From: Phocaeicola vulgatus ATCC 8482
GTDB lineage: Bacteria; Bacteroidota; Bacteroidia; Bacteroidales; Bacteroidaceae
NCBI RefSeq assembly: GCF_000012825.1
Contig: NC_009614.1
Coordinates: 744,001 to 808,000, forward strand
Reading direction: 5' to 3'
Length of the DNA stretch: 64,000 bases
Shown here: positions 30,394-39,581 of the stretch, in pieces
Layout: each line of letters begins with the position of its first letter
Numbering within the stretch: position 1 is the stretch's first letter
Program-made: the position numbers and the translations under genes
Notes under the pieces: generated by a model
Databases searched by the model: none
Seen by the model: the letters and a program-made list of their open reading frames with translations, nothing else
Told to the model about the DNA's origin: nothing

Positions 30394-31740
30394 CTACCAC
30401 TCTATAAATTTACCACGAGCTCTGCGTTCCGCCAACATCTGTGTAAGAAAACGCTGGCGGTCCTTGGCTATGTAACGCCGGGCAAAAATATTAGGAACAG
30501 CTACCCCCAAGGCTATACAGAAAATGATAAGCGCCGAGTTAATACCATTGGAAAAAGCAAGCGTCACTTCTCCTACCACTCCACGCATATTGATAAGCGC
30601 CAGCAACGAACGATACATCAAGACACCGGGAACCATCGGAATGACAGAAGGAATAGTCAGCACATGATTAGGAACATGAAACCAATGAACGGCTTTGACA
30701 GCTATCAAACTCACAACAAAGCTTCCCATAAACGAACCGATCACCGGACCATATCCTAATTCAAAGTTTACAAAGTTACGGGTACATACTGCAATTATTC
30801 CACCTACAGCCACCACCCACAACAAACGTCTCTGCACATTAAATATAGTGGCGAATCCCATAGCCGCAATAGCAGCCGCAACAGCATATACCCAATAAGC
30901 ATCGTGCGGCACCATGCTCAGTTCACTGAACTTCTGGTCGATAGTCACATCACTCATCACCAACAGCCTCAAGGCAAAAGCGATACCAAACGCCATGCCT
31001 CCTACCATCATTACCGTGTTGGCTGCACGCGTAATACCTACCAACAAGTGATTGTCAATCATATCGTCCACAAAATTTATCAGCGGCACACCGGGAACGA
31101 TATATAAGGTACAGGCCAGCAACGGATGATACGGAGTGGAAGATAAACCTGAAAAAGAAAACGCATAAGCCAGACAAGTACATAAAAATGCAGAGATCGC
31201 AATACTCATATATACATTGATACCGAACTCAATGCAACGGGCACGGGTACGGAACCCCACAAAAGTACAAATAGCCGTAATCAGAAAAGCAATCCAGTCA
31301 CCACCAAACAGCTTACAGAACCCTCCACAGGCAAACCCGGTACAGATTGCCACGACATAGGGGGTATAATTACGCTCCTGACGAGCAATCTTCTCCAGTT
31401 CTTCCTCGTATTTATCCAATGAATAATCCTGCTCAATGGCACGCCACGAAAGTTTACTGATTTTTGAAATGGCTTCCATATTGATGCCATGTTTCTCGCA
31501 TTTCTGAAACTTGGAAAAAGAGTGCTTCTCGTCACTCACATTGACCATCAGCATCGTCCACCGGATATCAATATGCAGTTTCTCTTCCGGAATGCCCAGA
31601 TAAGCGGCCACGCGCTTCATGTTTCTTTCAATCCGGTTAGTGTCTGCCGCACTCTCCATCAGCAGCTTGCCGGTACGTAATAAAAGGTCTAGTTTACGGC
31701 GCAATAGCAGCACCTCTTGTTCATTTGTTGTCTCGTTCAT
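30394..31740 (-). CDS. ThrE-type threonine/serine exporter family protein
   Basis: A 448-residue inner-membrane protein of the ThrE family. The soluble N-terminal half (about 1-130, DUF1212-type, with the typical LLMESAADTNRIERNMKRVA) is followed by about ten membrane segments. The first membrane block contains GFACGGFCKLFGGDW and the second (DUF3815-type, about 300-440) contains IPSVIPMVPGVLMYRSL. In many bacteria these two blocks are separate genes (yjjP/yjjB); here they are fused. By family it would export threonine or serine, though dicarboxylates are known substrates of relatives. It is divergent from the PASTA gene. Confidence 0.88.
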   Translation of the reverse strand: MNETTNEQEVLLLRRKLDLLLRTGKLLMESAADTNRIERNMKRVAAYLGIPEEKLHIDIRWTMLMVNVSDEKHSFSKFQKCEKHGINMEAISKISKLSWRAIEQDYSLDKYEEELEKIARQERNYTPYVVAICTGFACGGFCKLFGGDWIAFLITAICTFVGFRTRARCIEFGINVYMSIAISAFLCTCLAYAFSFSGLSSTPYHPLLACTLYIVPGVPLINFVDDMIDNHLLVGITRAANTVMMVGGMAFGIAFALRLLVMSDVTIDQKFSELSMVPHDAYWVYAVAAAIAAMGFATIFNVQRRLLWVVAVGGIIAVCTRNFVNFELGYGPVIGSFMGSFVVSLIAVKAVHWFHVPNHVLTIPSVIPMVPGVLMYRSLLALINMRGVVGEVTLAFSNGINSALIIFCIALGVAVPNIFARRYIAKDRQRFLTQMLAERRARGKFIEW

Positions 31741-31798
31741 CTTCTTTTTACCTCAATTTTGTTTACTCTGACAGGAAACAGGTTGTTTTTTCGGGGTG

Positions 31799-31806
31799 CA
31801 AAGGTA
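31799..31806 (-). promoter_or_regulatory. Probable -7 element of the ThrE-type gene
   Basis: Minus-strand TACCTTTG matches TAnnTTTG, about 60 bases before the start codon; no clear -33. Confidence 0.5.
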
Positions 31807-31859
31807 CAAAAAGTATATGATATTCATAACTAAATGTAGGAACAGAAATGAAATTGTCG

Positions 31860-31867
31860 TATCTTTG
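31860..31867 (+). promoter_or_regulatory. Probable -7 element of the PASTA-ddl operon
   Basis: TATCTTTG matches TAnnTTTG and sits 23 bases before the first ATG of the operon; no clear -33. Confidence 0.5.
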
Positions 31868-31889
31868 ACCCGAAATAATTAAGTTAGAT

Positions 31890-32531
31890 ATGGTAACATT
31901 CAAAGAATTCTTTTCATTCAAGAATAACCGCTTCTTCTGGCTCAATCTGATAGCGATGGTAGTGGTCATTGTGGCAGCAGCCTGGGGAACCCTTCAATGG
32001 CTGGACAGCTATACACGCCACGGCGAAGCAGTGGTAGTGCCCGATGTAAAAGGAATGAATCTGCGGATCGCAGAAAATGAACTCGACAAGCAGTCACTAA
32101 AATCAATCGTCATAGACTCCAGCTATGTAAAAGGAATAGCCCCCGGTGCTATTCTGGAACAGAATCCCGCCGGTGGCTCCAAGGTGAAGTCGGGCAGAAC
32201 CGTCTATCTGACCGTCAATGCAGACAGCGCCCCCAAGGTAGCCATTCCCGATGTCATGGATAATAGTTCTCTCCGCCAGGCCGAAGCCAAATTACGTGCA
32301 TTAGGTTTTAAAATAACCGAACCCGAATATATCAGCGGCGAAAAAGACTGGGTATACAGCATAAAATACCGAGGACGCGACTTGAAAGCCGGAGAAAAGG
32401 TTCCTCACGAAGCCGTACTGACACTCACGGTAGGCAACGGCAATGAAACCATGCCCGAAGATTCTGCATTGGTAAATGAATCCGGAACTGCGAACGATGA
32501 CAAACCGGTGGTAGACGAATCCTGGTTTTAA
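31890..32531 (+). CDS. PASTA-domain membrane protein
   Basis: A 213-residue protein with one membrane helix near residues 15-35 (FFWLNLIAMVVVIVAAAW), then two PASTA domains. The first runs from about 50 (VVVPDVKGMNLRIAENEL...AILEQNPAGGSKVKSGRTVYLTVN, given in parts) and the second from about 118 (VAIPDVMDNSSLRQAEAKLRALGF). PASTA domains bind muropeptide-like or beta-lactam-like ligands in kinases and PBPs, but no kinase domain is attached here. It is the first gene of an envelope operon; rluD-type and ddl genes follow within a few bases. The role in cell-wall sensing is inferred. Confidence 0.85.
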   Translation: MVTFKEFFSFKNNRFFWLNLIAMVVVIVAAAWGTLQWLDSYTRHGEAVVVPDVKGMNLRIAENELDKQSLKSIVIDSSYVKGIAPGAILEQNPAGGSKVKSGRTVYLTVNADSAPKVAIPDVMDNSSLRQAEAKLRALGFKITEPEYISGEKDWVYSIKYRGRDLKAGEKVPHEAVLTLTVGNGNETMPEDSALVNESGTANDDKPVVDESWF

Positions 32532-32546
32532 ACTTAACACACAGTG

Positions 32547-33623
32547 ATGATGAAAGAAGAATATGTGGATGAACTGGACGACACACTGGATGATGTGGAA
32601 CCGGTAGTGGACAACCCTGCCGAACTGTATGAACATTTCCGTGTAGTAGTAGACAAAGGACAGTCACAGGTGCGCGTGGACAAATATTTGTTCGAACGGC
32701 TTGTCAACTCTTCGCGCAACCGTATTCAGAAGGCTGCCGACGCCGGTCTTATCATGGCGAACGGCAAACCGGTGAAAAGCAGTTATAAAGTAAAGCCTTG
32801 CGACGTGCTGACGGTGATGATGGACCGTCCACGTTATGATAATGATATCATTCCCGAAGATATTCCATTGGATATAGTCTATGAGGACAACGATTTGATG
32901 GTAGTCAACAAACCGGCCGGACTGGTAGTGCATCCGGGATGCGGAAACTACCACGGCACGCTGGTCAACGCCATAGCATGGCATCTGAAAGACAATCCCA
33001 AATACGACCCTAACGATCCGCAAGTGGGATTAGTCCACCGTATAGACAAAGATACCTCAGGCCTGCTCGTGGTAGCCAAGACCCCCGATGCCAAGACTCA
33101 TTTGGGACTTCAGTTCTACAACAAGACCACCAAACGTAAATACAATGCTCTGGTATGGGGTGTCGTAGAAAATAACGAAGGAACCATAGAAGGGAATATA
33201 GGGCGAAACCCCAAAGACCGCATGCAAATGGCCGTACTGAGTGACCCCGCCCAAGGAAAGCACGCCGTCACCCACTATCGGGTACTGGAACGTCTGGGCT
33301 ATGTCACGCTGGTAGAGTGTGTACTTGAAACGGGACGCACCCACCAGATACGTGTCCACATGAAGCACATCGGACACACGCTGTTCAACGATGAGCGTTA
33401 TGGCGGAAACGAAATTTTAAAAGGAACTCATTTTAGTAAATACAAACAATTCGTAAACAACTGTTTCGAGACCTGCCCCCGCCAGGCATTACACGCCATG
33501 ACGCTGGGCTTTGTCCATCCCCGTACAGGCGAAGAGATGTTCTTCACCTCTCCGCTGCCCGAGGATATGACAAACCTGATAGACAAGTGGAGAAACTATA
33601 TCAGTAACAGAGAAGAACTATGA
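32547..33623 (+). CDS. RluA/RluD-family 23S rRNA pseudouridine synthase
   Basis: About 358 residues. The chosen ATG follows a GTG and precedes a second ATG, so the exact start is uncertain by one codon. An S4 RNA-binding domain (VRVDKYLFERLVNSSRNRIQ, about residues 40-60) precedes the synthase domain. HRIDKDTSGLLVVAK (about residue 164) holds the catalytic Asp, and GRTHQIRVH is the second signature. RluD-type enzymes modify the 23S rRNA helix 69 region; which sites this one modifies cannot be read. Its stop codon overlaps the ddl start by 4 bases. Confidence 0.92.
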   Translation: MMKEEYVDELDDTLDDVEPVVDNPAELYEHFRVVVDKGQSQVRVDKYLFERLVNSSRNRIQKAADAGLIMANGKPVKSSYKVKPCDVLTVMMDRPRYDNDIIPEDIPLDIVYEDNDLMVVNKPAGLVVHPGCGNYHGTLVNAIAWHLKDNPKYDPNDPQVGLVHRIDKDTSGLLVVAKTPDAKTHLGLQFYNKTTKRKYNALVWGVVENNEGTIEGNIGRNPKDRMQMAVLSDPAQGKHAVTHYRVLERLGYVTLVECVLETGRTHQIRVHMKHIGHTLFNDERYGGNEILKGTHFSKYKQFVNNCFETCPRQALHAMTLGFVHPRTGEEMFFTSPLPEDMTNLIDKWRNYISNREEL

Positions 33624-34594
33624 AACGTACTATTGCCATAGTAGCCGGAGGAGATTCCAGCGAACTTGTCGTTTCCTTGCGCAGTGCACAGGGACTTTAC
33701 TCTTTCATTGACAAAGAGCGTTATAACCTATATATAGTAGAGATGGAAGGGCATCGGTGGGAAGTAGTCCTTCCGGACGGCTCCAAAACCCCGATAGACC
33801 GTAATGACTTCAGTTTCATGGAGAACGGCGAAAAGAAACAATTCGACTTCGCCTACATCACCATCCACGGAACTCCGGGGGAAAACGGTATCCTGCAAGG
33901 TTACTTCGACCTGTTAGGAATCCCCTACTCCAGTTGTAACGTACTGGTATCGGCCATGACTTTCAATAAATTCACCTGCAACCAATACCTGAAAGGCTTC
34001 GGTATCCGCGTAGCCGAATCACTGATCCTGCGTAAAGGATTTGAAATTACAGACGAAGAAGTAATCAACAAAATCGGTCTGCCTTGTTTCATCAAGCCCA
34101 ACGCCGGCGGTTCCAGCTTCGGTGTCACCAAAGTAAAGACTAAGGAAGATATACAACCCGCCATCGAAAAAGCTTTCGAGGAAAGTGACGAAGTAATGAT
34201 TGAAGCCTTTATGAAAGGAACGGAAATCACCTGCGGCTGTTACAAGACCTCGGACAAGGAAGTGGTATTCCCCATCACCGAGGTGGTAAGTGCCAACGAA
34301 TTCTTTGACTATGGAGCCAAATACAACGGCGAGTCACAGGAAATCACACCTGCCCGCCTGCCCGAAGATACAGCCGAGCGTGTACGTCTGCTCACCTCGG
34401 CCATTTATGACATTCTGGGGTGCTCCGGCCTTATCCGCATTGACTATATCATTACCGAAGGCGAAAAAGTAAACTTGCTCGAAATCAATACCACTCCGGG
34501 CATGACAGCTACCAGCTTCATTCCCCAACAGGTGCGTGCAGCAGGATTGGATATAAAAGATGTGATGACTGACATTATAGAAAATAAATTTTAG
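33620..34594 (+). CDS. ddl: D-alanine--D-alanine ligase
   Basis: A 324-residue ATP-grasp ligase making the D-Ala-D-Ala dipeptide for peptidoglycan. Motifs: TIHGTPGENGILQGYFDLLGIPY split around residues 75-95, LPCFIKPNAGGSSFGVTKV (about 155-173), and the metal/ATP site LIRIDYIITEGEKVNLLEIN with NTTPGM. The N-terminal signature reads GGDSSELVVSL, where many Ddl enzymes have EHEVSL, so a histidine is replaced by leucine; this is worth noting but other motifs are intact. It overlaps the rluD-type gene (ATGA overlap), so translation is coupled. Confidence 0.92.
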   Translation: MKRTIAIVAGGDSSELVVSLRSAQGLYSFIDKERYNLYIVEMEGHRWEVVLPDGSKTPIDRNDFSFMENGEKKQFDFAYITIHGTPGENGILQGYFDLLGIPYSSCNVLVSAMTFNKFTCNQYLKGFGIRVAESLILRKGFEITDEEVINKIGLPCFIKPNAGGSSFGVTKVKTKEDIQPAIEKAFEESDEVMIEAFMKGTEITCGCYKTSDKEVVFPITEVVSANEFFDYGAKYNGESQEITPARLPEDTAERVRLLTSAIYDILGCSGLIRIDYIITEGEKVNLLEINTTPGMTATSFIPQQVRAAGLDIKDVMTDIIENKF

Positions 34595-34622
34595 TGATAT
34601 CACTGACTAACCTTTATAAATT

Positions 34623-35780
34623 ATGAACATACCAGCTGAATTTAACGAGATTCGTCCGTACACTCCCGAAGAGTTGCCGCAAATCTATGAAGAATTAATC
34701 GCTGATCCCGCTTTCCGGACAGTGGTAGAGTCTGTTATGCCGGGCGTACCTTTCGAAGGTCTTGCCATGAAGATGCGTCAATGCAAAACAAACCTGGAAT
34801 TCCAAAAAGCGTTCTTTTACGGACTATTATGGGATTTAGTGAAAAAAACAGCCAACGGACTGACATTCGACTGTTCCGCCTTGTCCGACTTAACCCGGAA
34901 CTACACTTTCATCTCCAATCATCGTGATATTATTCTGGACTCGGCTTTTCTATCTATCCTACTGATAGACAACGGAATGACAACCGTAGAGATCGCCATC
35001 GGCGACAACCTGCTCATCTACCCATGGATTCATAAGCTGGTACGTGTCAATAAATCATTCATCGTGAAACGCGGCCTCAACATGCGGCAGAAACTGGAAG
35101 CATCTGCCTTGATGTCGCGCTACATGCATTTCGCCATGAAGGAAAAACATGAGAATTTATGGATAGCGCAACGTCAGGGACGTGCCAAAGATTCCAATGA
35201 CCGTACCCAGGACAGTGTATTGAAAATGATGGCCATGGCAGGTGAAGGCGATGTTACCGAAAGACTGAAAGAACTGAACATCGTTCCGCTAGCCATTTCT
35301 TACGAATACGACCCGTGTGACTTCCTGAAAGCAAAAGAGTTGCAGCAAAAACGCGACGACGAACATTTCCAGAAAAGTCCCGAAGACGACCTGATCAATA
35401 TGCAGACCGGCCTTTACGGATACAAGGGACGCATCCATTTCCAGACTTCCGCCTGTCTGAATCATGAACTGGACGAACTGAAAGAACTCAATTTGCCGAA
35501 ATGTGATTTGTTTACCGCCATATCGGAAACCATAGACCGGCATATACACAGCAGTTACCGCCTGTTTGCAGGTAATTATGTGGCGTGTGACCTCTTGATG
35601 GGAGACAACCGTTTCACGGCCGAGTACACAGAAGAAGAAAAAGAGCACTTTGAAAAATATCTGGAACAGCAGATTGCCAAAGTCGATCTTCCCAACAAAG
35701 ACACCGCCTTCCTGCGTCATGCTTTGCTGACTATGTATGCCAATCCGCTCATCAATTACCTGAAAGCGGCAAAAGGATAA
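34623..35780 (+). CDS. PlsC-like acyltransferase domain protein
   Basis: A 385-residue protein with a glycerophosphate acyltransferase-type motif, FISNHRDIILDSAF (HX4D, about residues 97-110). LWIAQRQGRAKDSNDRTQ (about 179-196) looks like the following block. No signal peptide or obvious membrane span is visible, so it is probably peripheral at the inner membrane. It could acylate lysophosphatidate or an envelope lipid such as an ornithine or serine lipid; the substrate cannot be read. It lies 28 bases after ddl, in the same operon. Confidence 0.8.
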   Translation: MNIPAEFNEIRPYTPEELPQIYEELIADPAFRTVVESVMPGVPFEGLAMKMRQCKTNLEFQKAFFYGLLWDLVKKTANGLTFDCSALSDLTRNYTFISNHRDIILDSAFLSILLIDNGMTTVEIAIGDNLLIYPWIHKLVRVNKSFIVKRGLNMRQKLEASALMSRYMHFAMKEKHENLWIAQRQGRAKDSNDRTQDSVLKMMAMAGEGDVTERLKELNIVPLAISYEYDPCDFLKAKELQQKRDDEHFQKSPEDDLINMQTGLYGYKGRIHFQTSACLNHELDELKELNLPKCDLFTAISETIDRHIHSSYRLFAGNYVACDLLMGDNRFTAEYTEEEKEHFEKYLEQQIAKVDLPNKDTAFLRHALLTMYANPLINYLKAAKG

Positions 35781-35838
35781 GAACGTTTACCGTAAAGGGT
35801 GGATGTTACAGTCCACCCTGAAAAAGAAAATAATAAAC

Positions 35839-36489
35839 ATGAGGAAAGTCGTTATTTTATCTTTTCTAACCTCTTTGCTTCTCGGCGCGTGCGGTGAAGA
35901 CGACTATGTATATCCTAATGTTCTGACAGATATGATCGACTTGAAAACCGACCATACAGGAACCGGACGGTATCTGATAACGGATGAAGGGACAGAGTGG
36001 CGCATCCAGTCACGTACCGGTCTTGACGGACTGGCACCAGACACCACGTACCGCACGGTTACCATGTACGCTCCATTGACAGACTCGGAAGAAGCAGAAA
36101 AAGAAGCCATGCTTTACAATACCCAACTGGTTATTTCTCCTGTTCCCTTGTCCGAATCTAAATTCAAGGAGATAAAGACAGACCCGGTAGCCATTCAAAG
36201 CATTTGGCGGGGTGGGAATTACCTGAACCTGATTTTACAAGTCAAAGTCAAAGACCAGAAACACGGTTATCACTTTATTGAGAACAAACTGGAGAACAAA
36301 GACGGAGAACAAACATTATACTTGACACTCTATCATGACAGGAATAATGACATCGAAGGTTTCAACCGTAAAGTCTATCTGTCTGTTCCCTTGTGGGCAT
36401 ACGCAGGCAAACTGCATAAAGGCGATAAGATTGTATTCAACATCCGTACTTACAAAGAAGGTATGACCAGTCGTATCTTTTATTTTTAG
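35839..36489 (+). CDS. NigD-like lipoprotein
   Basis: A 216-residue protein. The start is placed at MRKVVILSFLTSLLLGACGE because it forms a lipoprotein signal; the in-frame ATG 36 bases upstream would precede it with charged residues. The body has the two-part beta-rich pattern of NigD-like proteins (LTDMIDLKTDHTGTGRYLIT near the start, YLSVPLWAYAG and FNIRTYKEGM near the end). NigD was named from a bacteriocin-linked operon in Prevotella, but the function of most members is unknown. It lies 58 bases after the acyltransferase gene. Confidence 0.78.
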   Translation: MRKVVILSFLTSLLLGACGEDDYVYPNVLTDMIDLKTDHTGTGRYLITDEGTEWRIQSRTGLDGLAPDTTYRTVTMYAPLTDSEEAEKEAMLYNTQLVISPVPLSESKFKEIKTDPVAIQSIWRGGNYLNLILQVKVKDQKHGYHFIENKLENKDGEQTLYLTLYHDRNNDIEGFNRKVYLSVPLWAYAGKLHKGDKIVFNIRTYKEGMTSRIFYF

Positions 36490-36518
36490 CAAACAAAAAC
36501 ATCAAAACATTCCATTTT

Positions 36519-36917
36519 ATGATAAAGACTATCTATTTTGTATTCTTCATCTGCGCATTCTCATTAGGATTATGGGCATGTACCGGCAAAGACAGTGACA
36601 AATTCAAGAATCTATCCTCCGACCAGTTTGAGGAAATGATACAGGACAAGACCATCCAACTGGTTGATGTACGCACGGTAGCCGAATATTCCGAAGGCCA
36701 TATACCGGGCAGCATCAATATCAATGTATTGGACAATGAGTTTGGCACAAACATCGAGGAGCTTCTTCAAAAAGACCGCCCTGTAGCCGTTTACTGCAAA
36801 AGTGGAAGACGCAGCCGCAATGCCGCCAACATTCTGGTAAAAAAAGGATTCAAGGTGTATAATCTGGATAAGGGTATCCTGGACTGGAAGGAATTAGGGA
36901 AGGAAATAAGTTTTTAA
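36519..36917 (+). CDS. Rhodanese-domain lipoprotein
   Basis: A 132-residue single-domain rhodanese with a lipoprotein signal (LGLWACTGK), so it is periplasmic and membrane-anchored. QLVDVRTVAEYSEGHIPGSI is the first signature. The active-site loop is YCKSGRRSRNAA, with the persulfide-accepting Cys followed by six loop residues of sulfurtransferase type. It may carry sulfane sulfur or take part in a redox or cyanide reaction; the acceptor is unknown. It is the last gene of the plus-strand run and is followed by a terminator hairpin. Confidence 0.88.
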   Translation: MIKTIYFVFFICAFSLGLWACTGKDSDKFKNLSSDQFEEMIQDKTIQLVDVRTVAEYSEGHIPGSININVLDNEFGTNIEELLQKDRPVAVYCKSGRRSRNAANILVKKGFKVYNLDKGILDWKELGKEISF

Positions 36918-36931
36918 CCGTTTTTTCCTTC

Positions 36932-36995
36932 AAATCCTTCATTATGGCTTAGCAAGTTGATTTACTGCCACTTATTATGAAGGATTTTTTTTCAA
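36932..36995 (+). terminator. Terminator after the rhodanese gene
   Basis: Perfect 11-bp arms AAATCCTTCAT (36932-36942) and ATGAAGGATTT (36977-36987) followed by a T-run. A third copy of the AATCCTTCAT element directly follows at about 36994. Confidence 0.7.
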
Positions 36996-37180
36996 TCCTT
37001 CATAAATTCTTCATCTCTGTAAGTTTGTCCCAGACTCCCCCCGCCCGGTCTTCTATTTCCGAATCGAGACCTTTTCCTCTTGAATGGCAATCTTGCCACG
37101 CGCTATCTTATATAGTCAAGCCAAGGATACACACAGTTTTTCGTCCGATAGAAATCGTTGCGCTGCCCTTTTCTGTTTAC

Positions 37181-37266
37181 CGTTTCACCTTAGTGATGAA
37201 GTTTTATCACTAAGGTGATCAATTTTCATCACTAAGGTGATACGGTTTCATCACTAAGGTGAAACG
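37181..37266. repeat. Array 1: four TCAC-N4-GTGA motifs at 22-base period
   Basis: TCACCTTAGTGA at 37185-37196 and TCACTAAGGTGA at 37207-37218, 37229-37240 and 37251-37262: starts are exactly 22 bases apart. The first copy is the reverse complement of the other three. The first and last copies with flanks form a perfect 20-bp inverted repeat (37181-37200 / 37247-37266). The array lies in a 388-base gap between convergent genes (rhodanese and argF'), so it is not a promoter operator for either. The rest of the gap holds only the terminator at 36932-36995. Confidence 0.9.
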
Positions 37267-37305
37267 ATAAATTGAAAAGGAAGAATACGTCATTCCGACC
37301 GTCGG

Positions 37306-38271
37306 TTATTCCAACCCTTCCAGCATTCTTTTTAAAACAACTGTAGCAGAAATTTCCCGGTTAGCCGCTTCAGGAATAACCAACGAAGTAGGCGCTTCAA
37401 TCACCTCATCGGTCACAATCATGTTTCTTCTCACCGGCAGACAATGCATAAAGAAAGCATCGTTTGTCACTGCCATGTGCGCCGCATCTACCGTCCAGTT
37501 CATATCCTTGCTCAGGACCTTTCCATAGTCGGCAGGACGGGTGACACCGGGACATGCCCAGTTCTTGGCATAGATAAAGTCAGCCCCTTCAAAGGCTTTC
37601 ATCTGGTTGTATTCCACCTTCGCGCCACGGACAAACTTCGGGTCCAGCTCATAGCCTTCGGGATGAGTGATGACAAAATCCACATCGGCCTCGTTCATCC
37701 AGTCGGCAAACGAGTTGGGAACGGCCTGAGGCAATGCACGCGGATGCGGCGCCCAAGTCAAGACCACCTTGGGACGGTCTTTCTTCTTATACTCCTCGAT
37801 GGTAATCAGGTCGGCGAAAGCCTGCAACGGATGGCCGGTAGCGGCTTCCATGGAGAATACAGGCTTGCCGGAATACTTGATGAACTGATTCAGAATCTTT
37901 TCGGTATAATCATCCTCGCGGTTCTCAAAATGAGCGAACGAACGCACACCGATGATATCACAATAAGAAGCCATCACCGGAATAGCCTCCAGTAAATGTT
38001 CACTCTTGTCGCCATCCATAATGACACCGCGCTCGGTCTCCAGCTTCCATGCACCTTGATTCACATCGAGCACAATCACATCCATGCCCAAGTTACGGGC
38101 TGCCTTCTGGGTACTCAAACGGGTACGCAGACTGTTGTTGAAGAAAATCAGCAGGCAAGTCTTATGCTTTCCCAGGGTTTCATATTTGTAGCGGTCTTTC
38201 TTGATTTCGAAAGCTTCGGCAAGGGCACTCTTCAAGTCGCCCAAATCGTGTACGTTTGTAAAGTATCTCAT
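37306..38271 (-). CDS. argF': N-succinyl-L-ornithine carbamoyltransferase
   Basis: A 321-residue transcarbamylase. The carbamoyl-phosphate loop reads FFNNSLRTRLS rather than the STRTR of ordinary ornithine transcarbamylase, as in the Bacteroides fragilis enzyme shown to use N-succinylornithine. FMHCLPVRRNM is the C-terminal signature (His-Cys-Leu-Pro). By that homology it carbamoylates N-succinylornithine to N-succinylcitrulline in the succinylated arginine pathway of Bacteroides. It lies 19 bases after proA, so it is likely cotranscribed with proBA; all three draw on glutamate. Confidence 0.88.
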   Translation of the reverse strand: MRYFTNVHDLGDLKSALAEAFEIKKDRYKYETLGKHKTCLLIFFNNSLRTRLSTQKAARNLGMDVIVLDVNQGAWKLETERGVIMDGDKSEHLLEAIPVMASYCDIIGVRSFAHFENREDDYTEKILNQFIKYSGKPVFSMEAATGHPLQAFADLITIEEYKKKDRPKVVLTWAPHPRALPQAVPNSFADWMNEADVDFVITHPEGYELDPKFVRGAKVEYNQMKAFEGADFIYAKNWACPGVTRPADYGKVLSKDMNWTVDAAHMAVTNDAFFMHCLPVRRNMIVTDEVIEAPTSLVIPEAANREISATVVLKRMLEGLE

Positions 38272-38290
38272 AATTTTTTCATTTATAGTA

Positions 38291-39544
38291 TTATTGTCTT
38301 ATTTGTCCATCCCCCTGAATAATCCACTTGTATGTGTTCAGTTCCTCCAGTCCCATCGGACCACGGGCGTGAAGCTTCTGCGTGCTGATACCTATTTCCG
38401 CTCCCAGTCCGAACTCACCTCCATCGGTGAACGAAGTAGGCACATTCACATAGACACAAGCCGCATCCACCATCTTCATAAAATAATCGGCCGCCCGGTC
38501 ATTCTCCGTCACAATACATTCACTATGTCCCGAACCATAGATAGAAATGTGGGCCACAGCCGCCTGTATGGTCATAGTCGCCGTCACTGCCATTTTGTAG
38601 TCCAGAAACTCTGTTCCGAAAGTATCCGTAGAAGCATGTTTCAGCAAGTGGGAAGGGTAAGAAGTCTTCAGATAATTGTAACACAAGTCATCGGCATAGA
38701 TTTCCACGTTGTCCTGCTGCAAGCCGCTACAAAGAGTGGAAAGGTCGGTCAGCCGGTTCACATCTATAATCAGACAGTCCAAGGCATTGCACACGCTGAC
38801 ACGGCGTGTCTTGGCGTTGCGGATAATGGCGGCTCCTTTCGCCACATCACCCTCCTTGTCAAAATAAACGTGACACACACCGGCTCCTGTCTCGATAACG
38901 GGAATCGTGGCGTTCTGCCGCACATAGTCTATCAGCCCCTTACCGCCCCGGGGGATAATCAGATCCACATAGCCGCGGGCATGGAGCAGCGCGTCGGCCG
39001 AATCATGTCCTGCCGGCAACAATGCCACCAGATAAGGAGACAAGTGGGCTACATCCAGCAAGGTATTCCGGATAATCTCCACCAGGATACGGTTGGAGAA
39101 ATCGGCATCGCTCCCCCCCTTTAATATACAGGCGTTGCCGGATTTGAAACAAAGTGCAAACACATCCAAAGTCACATTAGGACGAGCTTCATAAATAATG
39201 CCTATCACCCCGAAAGGCACACTTACCTTGGTCAGCTTCATGCCATTGGGACGCACGGCCTCACTCAGTATTCTCCCCGACGGAGAAGGCAGCGTGGCTA
39301 CCTGCCGTATGCCTTGGGCTATGGCGTGAATGCGTTCCGCTGTCAGTTTGAGACGGTCATATTTGGGATTCGACGGATCCATCGCCGCCAAATCCTTGGC
39401 GTTCTCTTCCAGAATCCGGTCCGTAGCAGCCTCCACCCTGTCGGCCAATGCATACAAGGTGTCATTGATGATCTCCTCCTTGCAGAAAGCAAGAGATCCT
39501 TTTGCCTGCCGCACCTGTTTAAAAATATCTTTTATCTGTTCCAT
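38291..39544 (-). CDS. proA: Gamma-glutamyl phosphate reductase
   Basis: About 417 residues, an aldehyde-dehydrogenase-fold enzyme for the second step of proline synthesis. The ATG giving [10 protein letters not shown] is preferred over a GTG two codons upstream. Signatures: [19 protein letters not shown] (about residues 105-123), [15 protein letters not shown], the catalytic cysteine region VSVCNALDC (about 255) and [20 protein letters not shown] near the C-terminus. It sits 37 bases after proB and 19 before argF'. Confidence 0.95.
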   Translation of the reverse strand: MEQIKDIFKQVRQAKGSLAFCKEEIINDTLYALADRVEAATDRILEENAKDLAAMDPSNPKYDRLKLTAERIHAIAQGIRQVATLPSPSGRILSEAVRPNGMKLTKVSVPFGVIGIIYEARPNVTLDVFALCFKSGNACILKGGSDADFSNRILVEIIRNTLLDVAHLSPYLVALLPAGHDSADALLHARGYVDLIIPRGGKGLIDYVRQNATIPVIETGAGVCHVYFDKEGDVAKGAAIIRNAKTRRVSVCNALDCLIIDVNRLTDLSTLCSGLQQDNVEIYADDLCYNYLKTSYPSHLLKHASTDTFGTEFLDYKMAVTATMTIQAAVAHISIYGSGHSECIVTENDRAADYFMKMVDAACVYVNVPTSFTDGGEFGLGAEIGISTQKLHARGPMGLEELNTYKWIIQGDGQIRQ

Positions 39545-39581
39545 AGTCACTTCATTTTATCTAAATCATTACCACACCGCA

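Noticed and set aside
37181..37266. CRISPR array
   Set aside because: Repeats are 12 bases with 10-base spacers, only four units, one inverted, and no cas genes in the window. The dyad symmetry and 22-base period are unlike CRISPR.
38201..39124. A 307-codon plus-strand frame over proA
   Set aside because: Shadow of proA: low-complexity, no recognisable motif, and the sense strand encodes a complete ProA.
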